Assembly (NCBI GenBank): GCA_024694785.1
Contig: JAILJL010000117.1
Coordinates: forward strand, 1-13,149
Direction of reading: 5' to 3'
Length of the DNA stretch: 13,149 nucleotides
Source: Lachnospiraceae bacterium
GTDB lineage: Bacteria > Bacillota > Clostridia > Lachnospirales > Lachnospiraceae
The notes below the pieces were generated by a model. The model searched no databases, was not told the origin of the DNA, and saw nothing but the letters and a program-made list of their open reading frames with translations. The position numbers were made by a program, and so were the translations under genes. Positions 1-7,223 of this stretch are shown piece by piece (the first letter of the stretch is position 1; every line of letters starts with the position of its first letter).

Positions 1-262
1 TACCTGAAGCTTGGCGGGCAACCTAATAACGCTTCGATGCGGTCTTGCTTCGGATGGGGTTTACACAGCCTTGATTGTTACCAACCAAGCGGTGGTCTCT
101 TACACCGCCATTCCACCCTTACCGATTGCTCGGCGGTTTATTTTCTGTTGCACTATCCTTAGGGTTTCCCCCACCGGCCGTTAGCCGGCATCCTGCCCTA
201 TGAAGCCCGGACTTTCCTCACCTGCAGTCTTTCGACAATTGCAGCCGCGATCATTTATCCTG
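1..262 (-). ncRNA. rnpB: RNase P RNA, class A-like (3' end outside window)
   Basis: This is the catalytic RNA of ribonuclease P, which removes 5' leaders from pre-tRNAs. Read on the minus strand, the conserved 5' core GAGGAAAGTCCGGGCTTC appears near 207-224. It is followed by a P-stem built from GCCGGCTAACGGCCGG, the AAGGGTGGAATGGCGG / GTAAGAGACCACCG block near 90-120, and the conserved AAACCCCATCCGAAGCAAGACC stretch (its end near 40-62). These are the normal order and spacing of bacterial RNase P RNA. The 3' part with the second half of helix P4 lies beyond position 1, so roughly the first 260 of an expected 350-400 nt are present. The mature 5' end is estimated from the start of the GATCGCGGCTGC segment near 240-262 and could be off by about 10 nt. 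No convincing sigma-A promoter is visible just upstream, so transcription may start within the inverted-repeat region or come from the nucleoside kinase gene. Confidence 0.95.
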
Positions 263-267
263 CAAAT

Positions 268-303
268 GCAGTAAGGTGGCACGAAGTGCCGGAATCTTAC
301 TGC
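268..303. repeat. Inverted repeat just upstream of the rnpB 5' end
   Basis: Outer arms GCAGTAAG (268-275) and CTTACTGC (296-303) enclose a second perfect palindrome, GGCAC-GAA-GTGCC (278-290). Transcribed on the minus strand it would fold into a two-step hairpin immediately before RNase P RNA, either as part of its precursor leader or as a protein-binding palindrome. There is no T-tract after it in either direction, so it is not an obvious terminator. Confidence 0.75.
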
Positions 304-306
304 CAC

Positions 307-347
307 GACGCACCCTCTATGCGCGCAGCGCATCTTCAATGTGCGTC
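307..347. repeat. Nested inverted repeat upstream of rnpB
   Basis: Outer arms GACGCAC (307-313) and GTGCGTC (341-347) enclose an inner palindrome ATGCGC-GCA-GCGCAT (319-333). It lies 3 bp from the neighbouring repeat at 268-303 and has the same two-step design (outer arm plus short inner GC-rich hairpin). Function is not known. Confidence 0.7.
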
Positions 348-411
348 TTCTCGTTTTTATCAATGCTTCTTGATCAGGTTTTCTCGCGCTCATCTGTGAT
401 GCGCTCGAAAA

Positions 412-426
412 TCCCACTTCGTGGGA
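412..426 (-). terminator. Short hairpin with TTTT tail, weak terminator candidate
   Basis: Arms TCCCAC (412-417) and GTGGGA (421-426) close a three-base loop. On the minus strand the hairpin is followed by TTTTCGAGC, a short T-run. It could partly terminate transcription leaving the nucleoside kinase gene before rnpB. The stem is only 6 bp and the T-run only four, so termination would be weak. Its loop-proximal core (CAC-GAA-GTG) is the same as that of the palindrome at 278-290, so it may be a dispersed repeat rather than a terminator. Confidence 0.4.
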
Positions 427-450
427 CACGATTCTTCATACAGAATCGTG
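427..450. repeat. Perfect 9-bp inverted repeat
   Basis: Arms CACGATTCT (427-435) and AGAATCGTG (442-450) are perfectly complementary, with a 6-base loop. It directly abuts the hairpin at 412-426 and lies 8 bp from the one at 459-490, so the three could fold one after another in the 3' untranslated region of the kinase transcript. Confidence 0.75.
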
Positions 451-458
451 CCATATAC

Positions 459-490
459 GGATTGAATATTTCTGATGAAATATTCAATCC
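459..490. repeat. Perfect 14-bp inverted repeat at the kinase stop codon
   Basis: Arms GGATTGAATATTTC (459-472) and GAAATATTCAATCC (477-490) are perfectly complementary around a TGAT loop. The right arm ends on the last base of the TAG stop (490-492) of the nucleoside kinase gene. It is followed on the minus strand by GTATATGG, not a T-run. It may therefore act as a 3' stabilising stem or transcription-attenuating hairpin rather than a classical intrinsic terminator. Confidence 0.8.
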
Positions 491-2136
491 TATACGTTAA
501 AACAACTACCTCCAATGAATTCACGGAAGAGTGAATTGTGATTAATATCCTCCGATGGTACCGGCAAGATATAATCAAGGAACTTTAATAATCTCTTTGC
601 TTCCACATATTCCGGATCTTCCGGTGTTATCTGGAACAAAAGTGGCTGTACATAAGGTTTAATAACTGCCAATTCATACACGAATGACGAATTAAACATT
701 ACATCAGCAGACTCCTGGAACGGAAAGATATACTTATTCTCGCCTCTTCTTACGGAATCCCACATAGCAATTGTATCCTTTGCGGATGTTGCACGTGTTC
801 TGTTATCACGGCAGATTCTTCTTAATAATCTTCCGTCTGTAGCGGATAAGTTATTATGCTCATCAACATTAAGTTGAGTAAGTGCAGATATGTAAATCTT
901 AAACTTATCCTTAGCATCGATTGAATACGATAACTTATCATTAAGTCCGTGAATACCCTCTATTACAAGTACATCCCCAGGGCCCATTGTAAGATAATTG
1001 CCTCTGTACTCTCTCTTACCTGTCTTGAAATTAAATGTAGGCATATCAACGGTCTCGCCGCGGATAAGTGCCTGCATGTCTTCATTAAACTTCTCTACGT
1101 CGATTGCTTCAAGACACTCGAAATCATAGTTACCGTTCTCATCCTTCGGGCAGAACTGTCTATCGCAATAATAGTTATCAATTCCGATAGGATGAGGCTT
1201 CATTCCGAGTGAAGTAAGCTGTACGGATAATCTATATGAGAATGATGTCTTACCTGAAGATGAAGGTCCCGCAATCATAACGAACTTCTTACCGCCTGCA
1301 ACTATCTGCTCTGCAATCTGACCGATCTTCTTCTCCATCAAAGCTTCCTGAACAAGGATTAACTGCTGCATTCTTCCGCTTGAAATGGCATTATTCATCT
1401 CTCCGATATTGCCAACCCCAAGAATCTTGCCCCAATCCTCAGCCTCATGAAGTACGTTAAATAACTTCATTGAAGGATTGAAGTCTGCAACCTTATTCGC
1501 ATCCTCTTTCGGGAATCTAAGTAAGAATCCCTTCTCAAAAGGCACAAGCTCGAAAGCTGTAAGATATCCTGTGCTCGGAAGCATATATCCGTAATAATAA
1601 TCAAGATAACGGCCAAGCTTATATACATTAACGCTTGACGAAGAACGATAACGGAATAAGTTACCCTTGTTCTTCATACCAAGAGCCTCGAACATCTTCA
1701 TAGCCTCGTCGGTCTTCATTGTCTCTTTCTCAATCTTAAGGTCTTCTGCAACTGTCTGTCTCATATCTGCATCAACCTTATCGAGGAATTCCTTGGTGAA
1801 CTCAAAATCCTCCTGCGCCTCGCAGTAGAATCCATGATTAAATGCAAACATAATAGTTACGTGAAGATCCTTGTTAACATGATAAAGTGAACGCTGCATA
1901 AGCATTGTTACACTTCTTCTATACGCTCTTCTTCCATCTTCTTCATTAAGAGTAATGAAAGATACTTCTCCTTCGCCCGGGATCTTCTTATTAAGCTCCT
2001 GGAGCTTTCCTGCGTACTTGGCAAGTGCAATTGTGGCATTATACTTGTCCTGCACCTTGTTGGCAAGCTCAAGGAAAGTAGCGCCTTCTTCCATAGTATA
2101 GTTCTCGTTTAATACTTTAATCTTCATCTGTCCCAT
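490..2136 (-). CDS. Nucleoside (uridine-like) kinase with N-terminal TGS domain
   Basis: A 548-residue protein of the type annotated as 'nucleoside kinase' in Clostridia. Residues 1-65 resemble a TGS domain. About 70-240 resembles the second additional (editing-type) domain of threonyl-tRNA synthetase. From about 283 a phosphoribulokinase/uridine-kinase P-loop domain follows, with a clear Walker A at 290-298 (GPSSSGKTS), an IEG motif at 392-394 and a DNYY segment at 320-323. By family it should phosphorylate a nucleoside with NTP in the cytoplasm; the substrate cannot be read from the sequence. The ThrRS-like front half suggests RNA or tRNA binding, or a regulatory role, but this is inference. 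The start ATG at 2134-2136 has AAAGGA about 11 nt upstream; a second ATG three codons on is possible. It lies 26 bp behind trmK as the last protein gene before rnpB. Length is typical for this family and no defect is seen. Confidence 0.88.
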   Translation of the reverse strand: MGQMKIKVLNENYTMEEGATFLELANKVQDKYNATIALAKYAGKLQELNKKIPGEGEVSFITLNEEDGRRAYRRSVTMLMQRSLYHVNKDLHVTIMFAFNHGFYCEAQEDFEFTKEFLDKVDADMRQTVAEDLKIEKETMKTDEAMKMFEALGMKNKGNLFRYRSSSSVNVYKLGRYLDYYYGYMLPSTGYLTAFELVPFEKGFLLRFPKEDANKVADFNPSMKLFNVLHEAEDWGKILGVGNIGEMNNAISSGRMQQLILVQEALMEKKIGQIAEQIVAGGKKFVMIAGPSSSGKTSFSYRLSVQLTSLGMKPHPIGIDNYYCDRQFCPKDENGNYDFECLEAIDVEKFNEDMQALIRGETVDMPTFNFKTGKREYRGNYLTMGPGDVLVIEGIHGLNDKLSYSIDAKDKFKIYISALTQLNVDEHNNLSATDGRLLRRICRDNRTRATSAKDTIAMWDSVRRGENKYIFPFQESADVMFNSSFVYELAVIKPYVQPLLFQITPEDPEYVEAKRLLKFLDYILPVPSEDINHNSLFREFIGGSCFNV

Positions 2137-2162
2137 GTCTTATAATGTCCTTTCTTAAGGTT

Positions 2163-2891
2163 CTAGGCAAAAAACTTAAGCGCCAGCTCATTTAATGCCG
2201 CAACTTCTTTGATCTCTGCCAGTCTTCTGTTCTTTTCATCACTGTCATTCGCACGTTCCAGCGAATTAATTATTCCCGCTATACTCTTTTTCTCTTTTTC
2301 AAGATACATCCTAAGCACTTCGTTCTTGTCTTCCAGAAGATGCTGTCCGTATTTATCATACAGACCCACTGACATATCGCAATCTTCCTCCTCGTGAGGA
2401 ACTCCGCTATATACATATCGTCCCATCGGATAATATTTACCATCTTCCATAACCATGTCTTCCGCTTCGCATACAAAGCCAAGCTTCCTGACACTTCGCC
2501 TGAAATACTGCAATTCCGACTGCGGCTGCAGGATAAGCTCCTTAATACCAAAAGTATTGTCGCTTATCTTAAGCATTGCATCTTCAAGAATCCTTATTAT
2601 CAATCGACCACCCATCCCGGCTATGACGATTGCCTCCGCTTCATTCGGAAGCAGGGCATCAAGCCCGTCGGAAAGCTTCGTCTTAATCTTGTCCTTCACA
2701 CCATTCATCTCGATGTTAATTGCCGCTGCAGCCAACGGACCCTCATTAATATCCATTGCAACTGCCGATGTAAAAGCTCTTTCCTTGACAAGATATATAG
2801 GCACGAAACCATGATCGCATCCGACATCACATACCGTATCAGCGCTTTTAACAAGGTTGCATACGGCCTGCATTCTTTTGGTCAGGTGCAT
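2163..2891 (-). CDS. trmK: tRNA (adenine(22)-N1)-methyltransferase TrmK
   Basis: This cytoplasmic enzyme uses S-adenosylmethionine to methylate N1 of A22 in the D-arm of some tRNAs (TrmK/YqfN family). The 242-residue protein has a Rossmann methyltransferase N-half: SAM motif I DVGCDHG (22-28), an acidic residue in AMDIN (45-49) for the ribose, AGMGG (91-95) and the catalytic-side segment LQPQSE (121-126). A helical, charged C-terminal region from about 185 fits the coiled-coil domain of TrmK. The ATG (2889-2891) follows the rpoD stop after a single base, and GGAG inside the rpoD 3' end serves as ribosome binding site, so coupled translation is likely. The rpoD-trmK order is the same as in Bacillus (sigA-yqfN). 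The Nif3-family gene that often follows trmK in Firmicutes is absent here; the nucleoside kinase takes that place. Confidence 0.92.
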   Translation of the reverse strand: MHLTKRMQAVCNLVKSADTVCDVGCDHGFVPIYLVKERAFTSAVAMDINEGPLAAAAINIEMNGVKDKIKTKLSDGLDALLPNEAEAIVIAGMGGRLIIRILEDAMLKISDNTFGIKELILQPQSELQYFRRSVRKLGFVCEAEDMVMEDGKYYPMGRYVYSGVPHEEEDCDMSVGLYDKYGQHLLEDKNEVLRMYLEKEKKSIAGIINSLERANDSDEKNRRLAEIKEVAALNELALKFFA

Positions 2892-2892
2892 C

Positions 2893-4065
2893 TTACTCCA
2901 GGTAGTCCTTGAGCTTTCTTGATCTGCTTGGATGTCTTAACTTTCTTATTGCCTTAGCCTCAATCTGACGAATACGTTCACGTGTTACACCGAATTCCTT
3001 GCCAACTTCTTCAAGTGTACGGGCTCTTCCGTCATCAAGACCAAATCTTAAACGAAGTACCTTCTGCTCTCTATCTGTAAGCGTTCCGAGCACTTCATGA
3101 AGCTGCTCCTTAAGAAGCGTAAACGCTGCAGCCTCTGCAGGTACCGGAAGCTTATCATCCTGTATAAAATCACCGATATGCGAATCTTCCTCTTCACCGA
3201 TCGGAGTTTCAAGTGAAACAGGCTCCTGGGATATCTTAAGGATTTCCCGTACTCTGTCCACCGAGAGATTCATCTCCTTGGCAATTTCTTCCGGGGTTGG
3301 TTCACGGCCTAACTCCTGAAGTAACTGTCTTGAAACTCTGATGAGTTTGTTGATTGTCTCTACCATATGTACAGGGATTCTAATGGTTCTTGCCTGATCG
3401 GCGATAGCTCTTGTTATCGCCTGTCTGATCCACCATGTTGCATATGTGGAGAACTTAAATCCCTTCTTATAATCAAATTTCTCAACCGCTTTGATAAGAC
3501 CCAGGTTACCTTCCTGAATTAAATCAAGGAAAAGCATACCACGTCCCACATAACGCTTTGCAATAGAAACTACCAATCGAAGGTTAGCTTCCGCAAGACG
3601 CTTCTTTGCATCAGCATCGCCTTTCTCCAAGCGCTTTGCAAGTTCAATCTCTTCCTGTGCTGTAAGAAGCGGCACCTTACCGATTTCCTTAAGATACATT
3701 CTTACAGGATCCTCGATACTGATTCCGTCAGGAACAGACAAATCGATATTCTCAATCTCTATGTCTTCTTCCATGCTAAGGTCATCATCATCAGGCTCGA
3801 TTAAGAACATATCGTCTCCGAGTCCGCCGCCGATATCATCAACGATATCATCCGGAATATCTTCCGGCTCTTCATCAGTCGCTCTTAAAAGCTCAATCCC
3901 GTTATTCTCGAGAGCCTCAAGGACTTTCTCGAATTGTTCCGGATCAAGTTGTACATCCTTAAAGAAGTCTGCCACAAAAGCGTCATTCAAGACTCCCTTT
4001 TTGTTCTTTCCAAGAGAAACCAATTCCTTAAGCTTCTCTTCGAAATTAAACGCTGCTTCGCTCAT
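2893..4065 (-). CDS. rpoD: RNA polymerase primary sigma factor RpoD (sigma-A)
   Basis: The 390-residue housekeeping sigma factor directs core RNA polymerase to -35/-10 promoters. Region 1.1 covers about 1-65, followed by a strongly acidic linker (65-105). Region 1.2 starts at [11 protein letters not shown] (119-129). Region 2 includes [12 protein letters not shown] (161-172), [10 protein letters not shown] (181-190) and the -10-reading block [11 protein letters not shown] (205-215) through region 2.4. Region 3 follows. Region 4 contains the helix-turn-helix [19 protein letters not shown] (351-369) that reads the -35 element. All key segments are intact and the length matches clostridial SigA. 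The ATG (4063-4065) touches the dnaG stop with no gap, and GGAGG within the dnaG 3' end lies 7 bases upstream, which couples sigma factor to primase synthesis. The promoters proposed elsewhere in this window resemble the TTGACA/TATAAT consensus expected for this protein. Confidence 0.98.
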   Translation of the reverse strand: MSEAAFNFEEKLKELVSLGKNKKGVLNDAFVADFFKDVQLDPEQFEKVLEALENNGIELLRATDEEPEDIPDDIVDDIGGGLGDDMFLIEPDDDDLSMEEDIEIENIDLSVPDGISIEDPVRMYLKEIGKVPLLTAQEEIELAKRLEKGDADAKKRLAEANLRLVVSIAKRYVGRGMLFLDLIQEGNLGLIKAVEKFDYKKGFKFSTYATWWIRQAITRAIADQARTIRIPVHMVETINKLIRVSRQLLQELGREPTPEEIAKEMNLSVDRVREILKISQEPVSLETPIGEEEDSHIGDFIQDDKLPVPAEAAAFTLLKEQLHEVLGTLTDREQKVLRLRFGLDDGRARTLEEVGKEFGVTRERIRQIEAKAIRKLRHPSRSRKLKDYLE

Positions 4066-5865
4066 TTAATTACCTCCGTTATTGGAAAGATTGATGTTAA
4101 GCTTCTTAATCTCCCCAAGTATTCTTTGATCTTCTTTCATCTTCTCAATGGCTTTACCTATATCGATATCGCCTGTATGAGATTTACTGTAATCTATGCT
4201 GTTCTGCTTAACCTTATATAACGTATCTGTTATCGCATGCTTAAGCTCATCATCTGTGGTAAGATGCCTTATCTCCGCCTGGAAAAGCGATGCCACCGTA
4301 TTATGCTCTTCCTCCGATTCAAACCGGCTTATAATGCTTGCCGGCACAAGATTATTATTCTCAAGCCCGTCATATACCATCATCGCAACTTTGTAGTATA
4401 ACTCTTCGGTAAAGTCCGAAGGTGTGACAAGGTCTTTAATCTGCCTATATAATTCCGGATGGTCAATGAGTAATGTAATCAAATACCTCTGCGATACCAA
4501 TCGTCCGTCTTCCTGCTTCTTACCTATCGCCCTGCCGTCTTTAAGAGGCTCCGTAACAGGCTTTCCCGCCTTCTTATTGGCCAATTCGTTGACTTTACGT
4601 CTAAGCAGGCCTGCTTCAATATCATACTTGCGGGAGACTTCCGTTAAGTAGTTCTCTCTCTCAAGCTCATCGGTAAATATAGTAAGCATTGAAGCAATCT
4701 CATTCTGAAATTCGGTTCGCTTTGCCGGGTCCGACATATCGAAGCCTTCATATACGTGACGTACTTCGAACATGAATCCGTTCTCTGCGCCATCAATCCG
4801 CTTCTCGTATTCTTCCGCCGACAGAGCTTTTATAAATTCATCGGGGTCCTTATAAGGCTTCATATTAATAACCTTGGCATTAAGACCTGCATTCCGAAGT
4901 ATCGGAATGGCACGAAGCGCAGCCTTAACACCTGCCCCGTCAGAATCGTATGTTATATATACGTCTTTGACGTATCGCTTCATAAGATTCGCATGACCAT
5001 CGGTAAACGCCGTACCAAGCGAGGCCACAGCGCAGTCAAATCCTGCCTTATGAAGACTTATTACGTCCATATATCCTTCGCAAAGAAGGAGATACGGGCG
5101 TTTACTGTGTCTGGCAAGATTAAGTCCGTAGAGATTGTGGCTCTTATCAAAAGCTATAGTCTCGGGAGAATTAAGATACTTAGGTTCTCCGTCACCCATG
5201 ACTCGTCCGCCGAATCCAATCACATGGTCTCTTATATCCATAATCGGGAACATAACTCTGTTCCAGAATCTGTCATACCCGCCTTTTCTTTCATCTATTC
5301 CGCAAAGCCCGGATTCTTTAAGAATCTCATCGGTTGCTCCTTGGCTCTTTAAGTACTGATACAATGAATTACTATGAACGTCGGCAAATCCCAGGCCGAA
5401 CTTACGCATTGTCTCATCATCAAGCTCGCGCTTTTCCTTGAAATACTTAAGCCCCGTTGCACCCTGCGGCGCTCTTAAAAGGTTGTAATAATATACCGCT
5501 GCTTTCTTATTAAGTTCCAAAATCTGATCTTTCTTGTCGCTCTTTGCCTTGTCCGTAGGAGTCATATCGTGTTCCGGAAGCTTGATTCCCGCGCGCTCCG
5601 CTAAGAATTCCATGGCTTCCGCGAAGTTAAAGCTCTCGTATTCCATAAGAAACGTAAATACGTTACCTCCCGCACCGCATCCGAAGCAGTAATACATCTG
5701 CTTCCTGTCAGATACCGAAAACGATCCCGTCTTCTCATTATGGAACGGACATAATCCAAAGTAAGAATTACCCTTCTTCTTAAGGCTTACATAACTTCCG
5801 ATAACATCTACTATATTGTTGGCAGAACGAACCTCTTCAATCAGTTCATCTGAAAATCGCGCCAT
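4066..5865 (-). CDS. dnaG: DNA primase DnaG
   Basis: DnaG makes the short RNA primers that start Okazaki fragments and leading strands, working with the replicative helicase. The 599-residue protein has a CHC2-type zinc domain with ligands C39, H42, C60 and C63. The RNA-polymerase core includes GFGGRVMGDGEPKYLNSPET (216-235). The Toprim fold has the invariant glutamate in CEGYMDV (261-267), YDSDGAG (305-311) and DPDEF (339-343). The C-terminal part from about 450 is the helicase-interacting region and is less conserved. The length is normal. The ATG at 5863-5865 follows the dgt stop by 12 bp with GGAAAGGG between them as ribosome binding site. The C-terminus abuts rpoD directly. This is the Gram-positive form of the macromolecular synthesis operon, without rpsU in front. 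No anomaly is seen. Confidence 0.98.
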   Translation of the reverse strand: MARFSDELIEEVRSANNIVDVIGSYVSLKKKGNSYFGLCPFHNEKTGSFSVSDRKQMYYCFGCGAGGNVFTFLMEYESFNFAEAMEFLAERAGIKLPEHDMTPTDKAKSDKKDQILELNKKAAVYYYNLLRAPQGATGLKYFKEKRELDDETMRKFGLGFADVHSNSLYQYLKSQGATDEILKESGLCGIDERKGGYDRFWNRVMFPIMDIRDHVIGFGGRVMGDGEPKYLNSPETIAFDKSHNLYGLNLARHSKRPYLLLCEGYMDVISLHKAGFDCAVASLGTAFTDGHANLMKRYVKDVYITYDSDGAGVKAALRAIPILRNAGLNAKVINMKPYKDPDEFIKALSAEEYEKRIDGAENGFMFEVRHVYEGFDMSDPAKRTEFQNEIASMLTIFTDELERENYLTEVSRKYDIEAGLLRRKVNELANKKAGKPVTEPLKDGRAIGKKQEDGRLVSQRYLITLLIDHPELYRQIKDLVTPSDFTEELYYKVAMMVYDGLENNNLVPASIISRFESEEEHNTVASLFQAEIRHLTTDDELKHAITDTLYKVKQNSIDYSKSHTGDIDIGKAIEKMKEDQRILGEIKKLNINLSNNGGN

Positions 5866-5877
5866 TTCTGCCCTTTC

Positions 5878-6888
5878 CTAGAATATCTGCCATGACTTCG
5901 GCAGAAAATAATCCTCAAACAAGTTAACCGCAAATTCATCCGTCATACCGGAGATATAGTCGCATACGACACGCTCTGTCGTATCGCCGTCTTCCTCATG
6001 GAATCTTCTGAACTTCTCCGGAAGCTTATCGAAATTCGACATAAAATAATCAAAAAGAAACTCCACGAGTCTGCTTGCCTGGACTTCTTCGGCCTTGGCG
6101 GTCTTATTAAGGTATACTCTCTCAAACATGAACTCACGAAGCTCCTTAGTTGCATCGTATACCCCGTCAGACATCAATATATCATCCTTGTCGATACTGT
6201 TAACTATGATATCATGAATGATCATGTCGAGACGTTGTGTAGTCGAATGCCCCAGGAAATCTCTTATATGCATCGGAATATCCTCTTCCTGCAGAACTTT
6301 CGCTCTTATCGCATCATCTATATCGTGGTTAATATACGCTATCTTATCGGAAAGTCTTACTATTCTTCCCTCCAAGGTCTCCGGAATCGTCTCTATCTGA
6401 TGCTTAAGTATTCCATCTCTGACTTCCCATGTAAGATTAAGTCCCTGGCCATTCTTCTCTAACTTCTCTACGATCCTTACCGACTGCTCATTATGCTTAA
6501 ATCCTTCCGAACAAAGCTTATTAAGCGTACGTTCACCCGCATGACCAAACGGCGTATGACCAAGGTCATGTCCTAAGGCAATAGCTTCAATAAGCTCTTC
6601 GTTCATACGAAGCGCCTTACCTATCGTTCTCGCATTCTGGGATACCTCAAGAGTATGAGTGAGTCTGGTTCTGTAATGATCACCCTGCGGGTCAAGAAAG
6701 ACCTGCGTCTTAGACTTCAATCTTCTGAATGCTTTGCAATGAAGAATTCTATCTCTGTCTCTCTGGTAGTCTGTTCTTATGTCACATTGTGGTTCTTCTC
6801 TGTCTCTTCCCCTGGAATTCACGCTTAAAGAAGCGTACGGACTAAGTGTCTCCTTTTCCATAAGTTCAAGACTCTCACGTATTGTCAT
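5878..6888 (-). CDS. dgt: Deoxyguanosinetriphosphate triphosphohydrolase-like protein (dNTPase)
   Basis: This HD-superfamily enzyme hydrolyses dNTPs to deoxynucleoside plus triphosphate and so helps set dNTP pools. The 336-residue form starts with MTIRESLELMEKE, the usual N-terminus of Firmicutes homologues. Metal-binding HD residues are seen as H78 (RLTHTLE), H107-D108 (LGHDLGH) and D181 (LSDKIAY). The HTPFGHAGE motif (111-119) and NLTWEVRDGI (151-160) are also characteristic. I chose the ATG at 6886-6888; an in-frame GTG at 6928-6930 would add 14 residues that look untypical. AGGAGG at 6902-6907 lies 13 nt upstream of the ATG, slightly far. The gene heads the run dgt-dnaG-rpoD-trmK, so dNTP supply, primer synthesis and sigma factor are made together. 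Its start overlaps the end of a small upstream ORF, which may couple its translation. No clear promoter is visible between the tRNA-Leu terminator and this gene. Confidence 0.93.
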   Translation of the reverse strand: MTIRESLELMEKETLSPYASLSVNSRGRDREEPQCDIRTDYQRDRDRILHCKAFRRLKSKTQVFLDPQGDHYRTRLTHTLEVSQNARTIGKALRMNEELIEAIALGHDLGHTPFGHAGERTLNKLCSEGFKHNEQSVRIVEKLEKNGQGLNLTWEVRDGILKHQIETIPETLEGRIVRLSDKIAYINHDIDDAIRAKVLQEEDIPMHIRDFLGHSTTQRLDMIIHDIIVNSIDKDDILMSDGVYDATKELREFMFERVYLNKTAKAEEVQASRLVEFLFDYFMSNFDKLPEKFRRFHEEDGDTTERVVCDYISGMTDEFAVNLFEDYFLPKSWQIF

Positions 6889-7006
6889 ATTGTCGATTCT
6901 GCCTCCTAAGTAGATTCTTAATAAAAGCACTCACAAAAGTACTATTACGCACCCTGGGATATTTTCCTTTTATTTCCCCGAACTTTTTTAATAAGATAAG
7001 CGTCAT
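6875..7006 (-). CDS. Possible 43-codon small ORF overlapping the dgt start
   Basis: An ATG at 7004-7006 is preceded by GGGAGGAG (7009-7016), a strong ribosome binding site. The frame runs 43 codons to a TGA at 6875-6877, 14 bp inside dgt. The peptide starts MTLILLKKFGEIKGKYPRVR, is basic (its C-terminal part has LLRRQNRQY) and has no signal peptide or known motif. The ribosome binding site and the overlap with dgt suggest a translated leader that brings ribosomes to the dgt start, whose own ribosome binding site is at a suboptimal distance. I do not recognise the peptide. It could also be a chance frame that uses a strong Shine-Dalgarno-like stretch; conservation is the deciding evidence. Confidence 0.4.
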   Translation of the reverse strand: MTLILLKKFGEIKGKYPRVRNSTFVSAFIKNLLRRQNRQYDNT

Positions 7007-7025
7007 GTCTCCTCCCACATAACAA

Positions 7026-7053
7026 AAGGACCCAACCTTAGGGTTGAGTCCTT
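7026..7053 (-). terminator. Intrinsic terminator of tRNA-Leu
   Basis: On the minus strand AAGGACTCAACC and GGTTGGGTCCTT form a 12-bp stem (one G-U pair) around the 4-base loop CTAA. The stem ends in T residues and continues TTGTTAT. It begins 5 bp after the tRNA 3' end. Because it lies between the tRNA and the dgt cluster, it should separate the two transcription units unless read-through is used. Confidence 0.88.
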
Positions 7054-7058
7054 TATCA

Positions 7059-7142
7059 TGCGGAAGATGGGATTTGAACCCACACGATATTGCTACCACA
7101 GGCACCTGAAGCCTGCGCGTCTGCCAATTCCGCCACTTCCGC
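7059..7142 (-). tRNA. tRNA-Leu (anticodon CAG)
   Basis: On the minus strand the acceptor arms are GCGGAAG (7136-7142) and CTTCCGC (7060-7066), with discriminator A at 7059. The anticodon stem CAGGC/GCCTG encloses loop TTCAGGT, giving anticodon CAG, which reads CUG codons. A long variable arm (GGTAGCAATATCGT region) and the TTCAAAT T-loop fit a type II leucine tRNA. The 3' CCA is not encoded (ATG follows), so it must be added by CCA-adding enzyme. It has its own promoter upstream and a terminator directly downstream, so it appears to be a single-tRNA transcription unit. Pre-tRNA processing would use the RNase P RNA encoded at the left of the window. Confidence 0.97.
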
Positions 7143-7193
7143 GTTCTACCATGCGCACCGCGACGTGTTCCCGCTTCGCTACGCATCTTAGAA

Positions 7194-7223
7194 ATTATAC
7201 TATCACTCTCTATCTTAAGTCAA
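7194..7223 (-). promoter_or_regulatory. Sigma-A promoter of tRNA-Leu
   Basis: -35 TTGACT (7218-7223) and a perfect -10 TATAAT (7194-7199) are separated by 18 bp on the minus strand, with the tRNA 5' end about 51 bp beyond the -10. The -35 box lies inside the last codons of the radical SAM gene, which ends at 7210. The stretch between contains ATGCG (7151-7155) and CGCAT (7182-7186), which could pair in the short 5' leader. Confidence 0.85.

Noticed and set aside
181..429. An 82-codon minus-strand frame and a 74-codon plus-strand frame (276-500) over the rnpB 5' region.
   Set aside because: They read through RNase P RNA and the palindrome cluster. The composition reflects the repeats, and neither has a ribosome binding site.
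268..490. CRISPR array in the repeat-rich region.
   Set aside because: The repeats are different palindromes, not identical units with regular spacers.
2394..2912. A 172-codon plus-strand frame antisense to trmK.
   Set aside because: trmK shows all family motifs on the other strand; the antisense frame has no start signals or recognisable domain.
4756..5352. A 198-codon open frame on the plus strand, antisense to dnaG.
   Set aside because: It lies wholly inside the conserved dnaG gene, has no ribosome binding site, and its translation looks like a random reading of the complementary strand.
6889..6930. Longer dgt start at an in-frame GTG (6928-6930).
   Set aside because: The additional residues do not fit the usual N-terminus, and the AGGAGG site lies downstream of that GTG.
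7007..7186. Extension of the small ORF upstream of dgt to 103 codons.
   Set aside because: The upstream part would translate the tRNA-Leu gene and its terminator. Only the last 43 codons, with their own RBS, are plausible.
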